Assembly: GCA_013362555.1 (NCBI GenBank)
Contig: JABFVX010000431.1
Location: forward strand, 1 to 6,525
Length of the DNA: 6,525 nt
DNA from: Mycobacteriaceae bacterium
GTDB lineage: Bacteria > Actinomycetota > Actinomycetes > Mycobacteriales > Mycobacteriaceae
Direction: 5' to 3'
Of the stretch, positions 1 through 6,525 are shown one piece after another (positions within the stretch are counted from its first letter, which is position 1; each line of letters starts with the position of its first letter). Made by a program: the position numbers and the translations under genes. Under the pieces are notes generated by a model. The model saw only the letters and a program-made list of their open reading frames with translations, made no database searches and was not told the DNA's origin.

Positions 1-957
1 CGGGCCCGGGTGATCGAGGTCGACGCCGACCGGCCCGGCGACGACGAGCAGCATTTCGAGGTGATGTTTCTCATCGACGACACCGACGCGGACCGGATGT
101 CGGTGCTGCGCAAGCGCTTGGAGCAGCTCGGCGACTCGGTGGTGGTGGTCGAGGACGGATCGGGCACCTGGTCGAGCCACGTGCACTGCCGCGACGCGGG
201 CGCGGTGATCGACGCCGGGGTGGCCGCGGGGACCCTGCGGCGGGTGCGGATCACCTGTTTCGCCCTGGAAGCGCTGCGTGCACCGAGCTCGGCCGAGCCC
301 GGTGCACGGGGCATTCTGGCCGTCGTCGCCGGAGACCAGGCCGCGCGGCTGTTCGAGGCGGAAGGCGCCACAGTGCTGCGCGGCGACGACCCGGTGGGCG
401 GCACCGACCTGCTGGCCGCGATCCGCGCGATGCCGCACCGCGAGGTGCTCGTGCTGCCGAACGGCGCGCTGCCCGCGCAGGATCTGCTGGCCGTCGGCGT
501 GGCTGCCCGCGACGGCGACCGCGACGTGCTGATGCTGCCGAGTTCGTCGATGGTGCAGGGGCTGGCGTCGCTGGCTGTGCACGATCCGGGACGCATCGCA
601 GTCGACGACGCGTTCACCATGTCCGAGGCCGCCGCGGGCACCCGCTGGGGATCGCTGCGGGTGGCGACGGAGCGGGCGCTGACGCTGGTCGGCACCTGTG
701 CGGCGGGCGACGGCCTCGGGCTGGTGGGACGCGAGGTGGTGGTCGTCGCGCCGGATCCGGTGGAGGCGGGGATGCTGCTGATCGACCGGGTGCTCGCCCT
801 CGGCGGGGAGTTGGTGACCCTGCTCGTCGGCGCGCAGGCGCCCGCTGACCTTGCAGAGCGGCTGCATGATCATGTGATGGCGAGCCACCCGGGCGTCGAC
901 GTGGTGGTGTATCCAGGAGGACAGCGAGAAGACTTGTTGCAGTTGGGAGTCGAGTAG
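1..957 (+). CDS. DAK2-domain / FakA-like protein, C-terminal part (5' end outside window)
   Basis: The reading frame is open from the first base and ends at TAG 955-957, leaving 318 residues of a family usually near 550. The missing N-terminal part should carry the DAK2 (dihydroxyacetone-kinase-like, nucleotide-binding) domain. In Firmicutes the homologue FakA phosphorylates fatty acids held by the DegV-type carrier FakB; that this protein does so is inference. Counting the first codon as residue 1, residues about 15-90 resemble the FakA middle domain, with the GDSVVVVEDG strand and an H60-V-H62 pair. Residues about 103-318 resemble the FakA C-terminal domain, with LPNG at 152-155, LPSSSMVQGLASL at 179-191 and an ending YPGGQ...LLQLGVE like the family's GGQ...LxxGVE tail. 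The GTG at base 10 is internal, not a convincing start. The stop overlaps the recG start by one base. No FakB partner is visible. The family call is firm; the substrate is unknown. Confidence 0.88.
   Translation, partial: RARVIEVDADRPGDDEQHFEVMFLIDDTDADRMSVLRKRLEQLGDSVVVVEDGSGTWSSHVHCRDAGAVIDAGVAAGTLRRVRITCFALEALRAPSSAEPGARGILAVVAGDQAARLFEAEGATVLRGDDPVGGTDLLAAIRAMPHREVLVLPNGALPAQDLLAVGVAARDGDRDVLMLPSSSMVQGLASLAVHDPGRIAVDDAFTMSEAAAGTRWGSLRVATERALTLVGTCAAGDGLGLVGREVVVVAPDPVEAGMLLIDRVLALGGELVTLLVGAQAPADLAERLHDHVMASHPGVDVVVYPGGQREDLLQLGVE
945..949 (+). promoter_or_regulatory. Ribosome binding site of recG
   Basis: GGGAG lies seven bases before the GTG at 957, inside the last codons of the upstream gene. 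It supports the GTG as the recG start, in a TAGTG stop/start overlap that suggests translational coupling. A stronger AGGAGG at 915-920 is too far from this GTG (36 bases between) to serve it, and I see no credible start just downstream of it. Confidence 0.6.
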
Positions 958-3185
958 TGTCAGAGAGTCGCTCCGCAGGCCCTGCCCCCGCGGTCAAGCT
1001 GGACGATCGGCTGGAGTCCGTGCTCGACGCCGGACCCGCGAAGAAGCTCGGCGAGGTGTTCGGCATCCACGCCGTGGAGGACCTGTTGCGGCACTACCCG
1101 CACCGGTACCTCACCCCCGGCCAGCCGCTGGGCGAACGCGCGCCCGCCGACGGCACGCACGTCACCGTGGTGGGCACCGTCGTGTCCGCGAGCCTGCTGC
1201 AGAACCGCAACGGCGGCAAGCGGCTCGAGGTCGTCCTGGCGACCGACGACCAGGACGTCAAGGCCACGTTCTTCAACGGCTACAAGGTGCAGCACAACAT
1301 CAAGAAGGGCGCCCGGATGATGATGTCGGGCACCGTGAACTGGTGGCCCAAGGACAAGCCGAAAAACTGGAGCCTCAGCCACCCCGACTATCGCACCATC
1401 GGCGGGGACTCCGACGACCTCACCGAGCGCGTGCGCGCGGGCGGCGCCTTGCGCGGGCCGGTTTCGGTATTCGACTTCCCTTTCGTGCCGGTCTATCCCG
1501 CTTCAGCAAAGATGCAAAGCTGGGACATCGCCCCGGCGATCAAGGACGTGCTCGACCGGCTCGACCCCATCGCGGACCCGATTCCGGCGCAGGTGCGCGC
1601 GGCGCGCGGGTTGATCGACCTCGACACCGCCCTGCGCACCATTCACTTTCCGGAGACCAAGGACCAGGTCACCGCCGCCCGCGACCGGCTCCGCTTCGAC
1701 GAAGCCGCGGCGCTGGCGCTGGTCATGGCGGTGCGCAAGCACGAAATGGCGGACCGCGCGGCCGAGCCGTGCCCGCCGCGCACCGACGGCATCGCCGCCG
1801 CGTTCGACAGCAGGCTGCCGTTCGAGCTCACCGCGGGCCAGCTCGAGGTCGCGGGCGACATCGCTGCCGACTTGGCGCAGCCGCATCCGATGCACCGGCT
1901 GCTCCAGGGCGAGGTCGGCTCGGGCAAGACGATCGTCGCGCTGCGGGCGATGCTCCAGGCGGTCGACGCGGGCAGGCAGTGCGCGTTGCTTGCGCCCACC
2001 GAAGTGCTTGCCGCGCAACATTTCCGGTCGCTGCGGGCGATGCTGGGGGAGTTGGGTTCGGGTGGCGAGCTGGGCGCTGCCGACCCGGCCGCCAGGCTGG
2101 TGCTGGTCACCGGGTCCATGTCGGTCAAGGCCAAGCGGGAAGCGCTGCTGGCCACTGTGAACGGGGACGCGGGCATCGTGATCGGCACCCACGCGCTGAT
2201 CCAGGACAACGTGGAGTTCTTCGACCTGGGCCTGGTGGTGATCGACGAGCAGCATCGCTTCGGCGTGGAGCAGCGGGATGCCTTGCGGGCCAAGGCCAGA
2301 GCGGGAACAACCCCGCACGTGCTGGTGATGACGGCGACTCCGATTCCGCGCACAATCGCCATGACCCTGCTCGGCGACCTGGAGACCTCCACGCTCACGG
2401 AGCTGCCGCGCGGCCGGTCCCCGATCGAGTCGAAAGTCGTTCCGGGCAAGGCCTATCCGAAGTGGGTGGACCGTGCCTGGGAACGAATCCGTGAGGAGGT
2501 CGACCGGGGCCGCCAGGCCTACGTGGTGTGCTCCCGGATCGGCGACGAACCGCCCAAGAAGGGACAGGAGCCCGAAACCACTGCGGTGGTTGATCTTTAC
2601 GAGGCGTTGGGCGCCGGCGCACTGGCCGGACTGCGAGTGGGTCTGCTGCACGGCCGACTTCCAGGGGACGAAAAGGACACAGTGATGCGCGCTTTCGCCG
2701 CCGGCGAGATCGACGTCCTGGTGTGCACGACGGTGATCGAGGTCGGCGTCGACGTGCCGAACGCGACGGTGATGGTCATCATGGACGCCGACCGCTTCGG
2801 CGTGAGCCAGCTGCACCAGCTGCGCGGACGGGTGGGCCGGGGCGGGCACGCCGGCCTGTGCCTGATGGTCACCGACGCGAACCCGGCGGGTCAGGCCATG
2901 GCCCGGCTGCAGGAGGTCGCCGACACCTCCGACGGATTCCAGCTGGCGCTGCTGGACCTGCGCCAGCGTCGCGAAGGCGACATCCTCGGCGCCGCGCAGT
3001 CCGGCACGACCTCCACCCTGCGGCTGCTGTCGCTGCTGGACCACCTCGAGGTGATCACCGAAGCCCAGGATTTCGCCCGCGCGGTGGTCGACGCCGACCC
3101 CGCCCTCGACCGGCACCCCGGCCTGGCCGCCATGATGCGCGCCGCCATCGCCGAGGAACGCCTCGAGTACCTCGCCAAGGGCTAG
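957..3185 (+). CDS. recG: ATP-dependent DNA helicase RecG
   Basis: RecG is a monomeric superfamily 2 translocase that remodels stalled forks, reverses them into Holliday junctions and unwinds R- and D-loops. The 742 residues are somewhat longer than E. coli RecG (693), as is usual in actinomycetes. An N-terminal region with YPHRY (47-51) leads into the wedge/OB-fold domain (about 67-130). Helicase motifs follow in order: Walker A GEVGSGKT 318-325 (K324), Ia APTEVLA 346-352, GTHALIQ 410-416, DEQH box 430-433, MTATPIPRT 458-466, IV QAYVVCSRI 520-528, VI QLRGRVGRG 621-629. Translocation-motif residues matching E. coli R609, R630 and Q640 by spacing are R650, R671 and Q681. The protein ends EERLEYLAKG. 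The GTG start has GGGAG seven bases upstream and overlaps the previous stop by one base. Residues about 150-176 and 364-380 look like insertions relative to the E. coli protein. The gene appears intact. Confidence 0.97.
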   Translation: MSESRSAGPAPAVKLDDRLESVLDAGPAKKLGEVFGIHAVEDLLRHYPHRYLTPGQPLGERAPADGTHVTVVGTVVSASLLQNRNGGKRLEVVLATDDQDVKATFFNGYKVQHNIKKGARMMMSGTVNWWPKDKPKNWSLSHPDYRTIGGDSDDLTERVRAGGALRGPVSVFDFPFVPVYPASAKMQSWDIAPAIKDVLDRLDPIADPIPAQVRAARGLIDLDTALRTIHFPETKDQVTAARDRLRFDEAAALALVMAVRKHEMADRAAEPCPPRTDGIAAAFDSRLPFELTAGQLEVAGDIAADLAQPHPMHRLLQGEVGSGKTIVALRAMLQAVDAGRQCALLAPTEVLAAQHFRSLRAMLGELGSGGELGAADPAARLVLVTGSMSVKAKREALLATVNGDAGIVIGTHALIQDNVEFFDLGLVVIDEQHRFGVEQRDALRAKARAGTTPHVLVMTATPIPRTIAMTLLGDLETSTLTELPRGRSPIESKVVPGKAYPKWVDRAWERIREEVDRGRQAYVVCSRIGDEPPKKGQEPETTAVVDLYEALGAGALAGLRVGLLHGRLPGDEKDTVMRAFAAGEIDVLVCTTVIEVGVDVPNATVMVIMDADRFGVSQLHQLRGRVGRGGHAGLCLMVTDANPAGQAMARLQEVADTSDGFQLALLDLRQRREGDILGAAQSGTTSTLRLLSLLDHLEVITEAQDFARAVVDADPALDRHPGLAAMMRAAIAEERLEYLAKG

Positions 3186-3192
3186 CGTCAAT

Positions 3193-3248
3193 CTCCAGAA
3201 TGGCCCGTGACGTGCCGCTAACGCAGCACGTCACGGGCCATTCTGGAG
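3193..3248. terminator. Bidirectional hairpin terminator between recG and kup (hairpin 1)
   Basis: A perfect 23-bp inverted repeat has arms 3193-3215 and 3226-3248 and a 10-base loop. It begins 8 bases after the recG stop on the plus strand and 4 bases after the kup stop on the minus strand. Pairing is perfect in both possible transcripts, as expected for a terminator shared by convergent genes. No U-tract follows on either side, so it is not a classic E. coli-type terminator; U-less hairpins are commonly proposed for high-GC actinomycetes. The outer arm is homologous to the hairpin at 5394-5444. The structure is certain; the terminator role is inferred. Confidence 0.82.
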
Positions 3249-3251
3249 GGC

Positions 3252-5312
3252 CTACACGTCGATGTGGGAGCCCATGATGACCGTGCGGCCGCGCGGGAGG
3301 CCGAAGTACTCGGCGGCGTCGGCGGTGATGTGGGACGTGGCGACGAACAGGCGCTTGCGCCAGCGCGCCATGGTCGGCGCGTCGCCGCGTTGCAGGTCGA
3401 TGGTCGACAGGAAGTAGGACGCCTGGTCCGGATCGAGCCAGCCCTCGGTGATGGCCGGGTCTATCGTGGCCAGCGTGCCGGGGACGTCCGGCGTCTCCAT
3501 GTATCCGAAACGGGCTGTGACGTGCATGATCCCGTCGTCGGTGTAGCCCAGGTGGTCGATGACGACGCGCTGGTCGTCCGGGATCCGCGGCACCGGCTCG
3601 GTCTTGATCGACATGATGACCACCCGTTCGTGCAGCACGCGGTTGTGTTCGACGTTGGCGCGGAACGCCAGCGGCGCCGTCTGTTTGCCGCGGCTCAGGA
3701 ACACCGCCGTGCCGCGGATCCGCTGGATCGGCTGCTTGCCGGCGTGCAGGTCCTCGATGAACTGGCGCAGCGATCCCTCGCGCCGCTCCCGCTCCGCGGT
3801 GACGATTTCGCGGCCGCGCTGCCAGGTGGTCATGACGGTGAAGGCCGTCAGCGCGATCATCAGCGGCAGCCACGCGCCGTGCAGCAGCTTGGTCAGGTTG
3901 GCCGAGACGAACAGCAGGTCCACTGACAGCAGCGGAACGGCTCCGAGCCCGATCAGCCACCACGGCGTGCCCCACCTGGCCCGCGACACGTAGAAGAACA
4001 GCACTGTCGTACAGGTGATCGTGCCGGTAGCCGTCATGCCGTACGCGTAGGCCAGCGCGGCAGAGCTTCGGAAGGTGAACACCAGGACCAGCACCGACGA
4101 CATCAGCAGCCAGTTGATCCACGGCACGTAGATCTGTCCGATGGCGTGCTCGGAGGTGTGTGCGATCCGCATCCGCGGCAGGTACCCCAACTGCGCGGCC
4201 TGCGACACCACCGAATATGCCCCGGTGATGACCGCCTGAGACGCGATCACGGTGGCCGCGGTGGCCAGCAGCACCAGCGGCAGCCGCGCCCACCCGGGCG
4301 CGAGCAGGAAGAACGGGCTCGACGTGTTCGCCGGGTCGTCGAGCACCAGGGCGCCTTGGCCGAAATAGCTGAGCATGCACGCGGGCAGCACCACGATCAG
4401 CCAGGCCCGGGTGATCGCGCGGCGGCCGAAGTGGCCCATGTCCGCATACAGCGCCTCGGCGCCGGTCACGGCCAGCACGATGGCCGCCAACGCGAAGAAC
4501 GCGACACCGATGTGGCCGAACAGGAATCCCAGCGCGTAGGTGGGCGACAGCGCCTTCAGGATCTCCGGATTGCGCGCGATGCCCGTGATGCCGAGCAGGC
4601 CGATGGTCGCGAACCACAGGATCATCACCGGCCCGAAGGCCCGTCCGACCACCGCGGTGCCGCGGCGCTGGACCAGGAACAGCAGCACGATGATGACGGC
4701 CGTGGCGGGCACCACGATGCCCCCGAGCGACGGCTCCACCGTCTCGAGTCCCTCTACCGCGGACAGCACCGAGATGGCCGGAGTGATCATGCTGTCGCCG
4801 AAGAACAGCGACGCCCCGAAGATGCCGAGTGCGGCCAGCATCGCCGCCTGCCGGGAGCCACGGTGCCCGCACCATTTCCGCAGCAGGGTGATCAGCGCCA
4901 TGATGCCGCCCTCGCCGTTGTTGTCGGCTCGCATCGCCAGCACGAAGTAGGTGACTGTGACGATGATCATCACCGACCAGAACGCGAGCGACACCACGCC
5001 GAACACACTGTCGCCGCTGACCGGCACCGGATGCGGGTCGTTCGGGTTGAACACCGTCTGGATCGTGTAGATCGGACTGGTCCCGATGTCCCCGAACACC
5101 ACCCCGAGCGCGCCGATGACCAGCGCGGACCGCACCGGCCCCCGGATCGCTCCGCCCGTGTGCGGCACGGGTTCATCGTCGACGGGTTCGCCCGCGGCGT
5201 CAACCACCGCCAGTCCGGCCGGTGCGTCGGACACGTCCTGCATAGGTACCGGAGTACCCCCCACCACGAGACTTCGCGGGATCTCCGCAGTCTCCGGAAC
5301 AACGTTGGTCAT
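3252..5312 (-). CDS. kup: KUP/HAK/KT-family potassium uptake transporter
   Basis: Kup is an inner-membrane, proton-coupled, low-rate K+ importer of the APC-fold superfamily. The 686 residues carry the family signatures: GVVFGDIGTSPIY 70-82 (D75 in the first membrane helix), GEGG 133-136, FFGDSMITPAISVLSAVEGL at 170-189 and TGAEALYADMGHFG 283-296. About twelve hydrophobic segments fall near 62-82, 104-126, 159-179, 199-214, 228-246, 258-282, 301-322, 344-368, 399-417, 421-442, 449-469 and 477-496. A soluble cytoplasmic domain of about 185 residues follows and ends TVIMGSHIDV, like the VELGxxVEI tail of E. coli Kup. About 60 polar residues precede the first helix. The ATG at 5312 lacks an obvious Shine-Dalgarno; alternatives are an in-frame ATG at 5243 (residue 24) and GTGs at residues 16-17. 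Convergent with recG; downstream of metE but separated from it by a hairpin and a likely promoter. Family call firm, start uncertain. Confidence 0.95.
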   Translation of the reverse strand: MTNVVPETAEIPRSLVVGGTPVPMQDVSDAPAGLAVVDAAGEPVDDEPVPHTGGAIRGPVRSALVIGALGVVFGDIGTSPIYTIQTVFNPNDPHPVPVSGDSVFGVVSLAFWSVMIIVTVTYFVLAMRADNNGEGGIMALITLLRKWCGHRGSRQAAMLAALGIFGASLFFGDSMITPAISVLSAVEGLETVEPSLGGIVVPATAVIIVLLFLVQRRGTAVVGRAFGPVMILWFATIGLLGITGIARNPEILKALSPTYALGFLFGHIGVAFFALAAIVLAVTGAEALYADMGHFGRRAITRAWLIVVLPACMLSYFGQGALVLDDPANTSSPFFLLAPGWARLPLVLLATAATVIASQAVITGAYSVVSQAAQLGYLPRMRIAHTSEHAIGQIYVPWINWLLMSSVLVLVFTFRSSAALAYAYGMTATGTITCTTVLFFYVSRARWGTPWWLIGLGAVPLLSVDLLFVSANLTKLLHGAWLPLMIALTAFTVMTTWQRGREIVTAERERREGSLRQFIEDLHAGKQPIQRIRGTAVFLSRGKQTAPLAFRANVEHNRVLHERVVIMSIKTEPVPRIPDDQRVVIDHLGYTDDGIMHVTARFGYMETPDVPGTLATIDPAITEGWLDPDQASYFLSTIDLQRGDAPTMARWRKRLFVATSHITADAAEYFGLPRGRTVIMGSHIDV

Positions 5313-5393
5313 GCCGCGAGTTTGAGGCCGAACCAGGCCTTTGCGACATTGTCCTTAACAGAATTTTTACGCCCCCTAACAAACGTGCAAACC
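5313..5393 (-). promoter_or_regulatory. Likely kup promoter and 5' leader
   Basis: This is the one AT-rich patch in the window (especially 5345-5392) and it lies directly upstream of kup, after the metE hairpin. On the minus strand a TTGCAC (5390-5385) and a TAAAAA (5369-5364) could be -35 and -10 elements, but they are only 15 bases apart and match consensus weakly, so no exact promoter can be named. Closer to the gene, a 5-bp stem (5325-5329 with 5336-5340, 6-base loop) precedes the ATG. The leader is too short for the usual c-di-AMP riboswitch and I see no riboswitch signature. Confidence 0.35.
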
Positions 5394-5444
5394 TCCAGAA
5401 CGACCCGTGGAGTGCGCTGGGCGCACTCCACGGGCCGTTCTGGA
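5394..5444 (-). terminator. metE hairpin terminator (hairpin 2)
   Basis: Arms 5394-5417 and 5421-5444 can form 24 pairs around a 3-base loop, with one irregular pair (5403 with 5435). In the minus-strand RNA that pair is a G-U wobble, while in plus-strand RNA it would be an A-C mismatch, so the metE transcript folds without interruption. The hairpin starts 10 bases after the metE stop. Downstream of it the metE RNA continues GGUUUGC, a poor U-tract. It is homologous to hairpin 1 at 3193-3248. The structure is certain; the terminator role is inferred from position. Confidence 0.78.
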
Positions 5445-5454
5445 AGGCCAGGGG

Positions 5455-6525
5455 CTATCCGCGCAGGGCGCGGGCGGCGGCGACCATGTTCGCTAGGGCG
5501 GCACGGACTTCCCCGGAGTTGCGGGTCTTCAGACCGCAGTCGGGGTTGACCCAGAGCCGGTCGGCGGGCACGCCGCGCAGCGCGGTCTGCAGCGCGGCGG
5601 TGATTTCCGCCACTGACGGCACCCTGGGGGAGTGGATGTCGTAGACGCCGGGGCCGACGCCGAGGTCGAATCCGACCTCGCTCAGGTCGTCGAGCACCTC
5701 CATGCGGGAGCGGGCCGCTTCCAGCGTCGTGACATCGGCGTCCAGGCCCGCGATTGCGGCGATGACGTCGCCGAACTCCGAGTAGCACAGGTGGGTGTGG
5801 ATCTGGGTGGCGTCCGAGACGCCCGAGGTCGCGAGGCGGAACGCGGACACCGCCCAGTCCAGATACGCCTTGCGGTCGAGGCTCCGCAGCGGCAGCAGCT
5901 CCCGCAGCGCGGGCTCGTCCACCTGGATGATCCGGATCCCGGCGGCCTGCAGGTCCACTGTCTCGTCCCGAATGGCCAGCGCCACCTGCCGCGCGGTCTG
6001 CTCGAGGGGCTGGTCGTCGCGGACGAACGACCACGCCAGAATGGTGACGGGCCCGGTGAGCATGCCCTTGACCGGTTTGGCCGACAGGGACTGGGCGTAG
6101 CCGATCCATTCGACCGTCATCGGCGCGGACCTGGCCACGTCGCCGAACAGAATCGGCGGACGCACGCAGCGCGTTCCGTACGACTGCACCCAGCCGTTCG
6201 CGGTGACGGCGAAACCCTCCAGCAGCTCGGCGAAATACTGCACCATGTCGTTGCGCTCCGGCTCGCCGTGCACCAGCACGTCCAGGCCGAGTTCGGTTTG
6301 CAGCGCAATGGTGTCGGCGATCTCGGCGCGCATGCGTCGCCGATACTCGCCCGCGTCGATGTCGCCGCGGCGCAGCGCCGCCCGCGCGGTGCGGATCGGC
6401 GTGGTCTGCGGGTAGGAGCCGATGGTGGTGGTGGGCAGCGGCGGCAGGCCGAGGCGCGCCTGCGGCAGGACACGCCGCTGCCCGGCCGGAGCGCGCTTGT
6501 CGGCGCCCGGATCCAGCGCGGCCAC
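5455..6525 (-). CDS. metE: Cobalamin-independent methionine synthase, C-terminal half (5' end outside window)
   Basis: MetE transfers the methyl group of 5-methyltetrahydropteroyl-triglutamate to homocysteine, the last step of methionine synthesis, in the cytoplasm. The frame is open to the right edge and the 356 visible residues match the second half of an enzyme of about 755. The GTG at 6525 is internal. Counting from it, PTTTIGSYPQT (31-41) opens the C-terminal catalytic barrel. The zinc ligands H245, C247, E269 and C330 keep exactly the spacing of E. coli H641, C643, E665 and C726. E88 (HGEPERND) and D203 (VDEPALRE) match by the same offset E. coli E484 and D599, which bind homocysteine. 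No frameshift or missing catalytic residue is seen. A hairpin follows the TAG stop, so kup downstream is probably a separate unit. Whether a cobalamin riboswitch precedes metE cannot be seen here. Confidence 0.97.
   Translation of the reverse strand: MAALDPGADKRAPAGQRRVLPQARLGLPPLPTTTIGSYPQTTPIRTARAALRRGDIDAGEYRRRMRAEIADTIALQTELGLDVLVHGEPERNDMVQYFAELLEGFAVTANGWVQSYGTRCVRPPILFGDVARSAPMTVEWIGYAQSLSAKPVKGMLTGPVTILAWSFVRDDQPLEQTARQVALAIRDETVDLQAAGIRIIQVDEPALRELLPLRSLDRKAYLDWAVSAFRLATSGVSDATQIHTHLCYSEFGDVIAAIAGLDADVTTLEAARSRMEVLDDLSEVGFDLGVGPGVYDIHSPRVPSVAEITAALQTALRGVPADRLWVNPDCGLKTRNSGEVRAALANMVAAARALRG

Noticed and set aside
1343..2494. Plus-strand open frame of 383 codons inside recG
   Set aside because: A +1/+2 shadow frame of recG with low-complexity Arg/Ala/Gly composition.
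1503..3191. Long minus-strand open frame of 562 codons antisense to recG
   Set aside because: It lies opposite a gene with complete RecG motifs, its translation is compositionally biased with no recognisable domain, and long antisense frames are expected at this GC content.
3193..3248. Palindrome as a CRISPR repeat or replication/partition site
   Set aside because: There is no repeat-spacer periodicity, no cas, parB or replication gene nearby, and the position between two convergent stop codons fits a terminator.
3055..4875. Minus-strand open frame of 606 codons overlapping kup in another frame
   Set aside because: The translation is Arg/Ala/Gly/His-rich, typical of a shifted high-GC frame, while the kup frame has clear membrane helices and family motifs.
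5313..5393. c-di-AMP or other riboswitch in front of kup
   Set aside because: The leader is only about 80 bases at most, with one small 5-bp stem and no recognisable riboswitch core.
3193..5444. Related palindromes flanking kup as ends of a mobile cassette
   Set aside because: No transposase or target-site duplication is seen, each hairpin sits just after a stop codon, and the compensatory changes fit RNA structure better than transposon ends.
4146..5549. Plus-strand open frame of 467 codons opposite kup and across the intergenic region
   Set aside because: It is rich in Arg, His, Gln and Asp with no domain, and it crosses the kup upstream region and the metE hairpin and stop.

Overview
This is a GC-rich chromosomal window (roughly two thirds or more G+C by eye, third codon positions almost all G or C, one GTG start) that reads as a high-GC actinomycete. 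The DAK2/FakA-like gene directly upstream of recG is an arrangement familiar from Actinomycetota. A pseudonocardial host is possible, but nothing in the sequence fixes the genus. The content is housekeeping and core metabolism. I see no mobile element, phage gene, CRISPR array, tRNA or rRNA.

Layout. Bases 1-957 (+) hold the C-terminal part of a DAK2-domain, FakA-like protein cut by the left edge. Its stop codon overlaps by one base the GTG start of recG (957-3185, +), a complete 742-residue Holliday-junction/fork-reversal helicase with all its motifs, so the two are very likely translated from one mRNA. recG converges on kup (3252-5312, -), a complete 686-residue potassium transporter. A perfect 23-bp inverted repeat lies in the 66 bases between the two stop codons and should terminate both transcripts. 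Upstream of kup on the same strand is the C-terminal half of metE (5455-6525, -), the cobalamin-independent methionine synthase, running off the right edge. The 142 bases between metE and kup hold a second hairpin just after the metE stop, followed by an AT-rich stretch that is the likely kup promoter.

How the genes relate. The window holds three transcription units: a FakA-like/recG operon, kup, and the end of metE. No shared pathway links them. The most interesting non-coding signal is that the two intergenic hairpins are homologous. They align over 23-base arms with paired, compensatory substitutions, which suggests a dispersed terminator-like element whose fold is conserved. No stretch longer than 300 bases lacks a gene.
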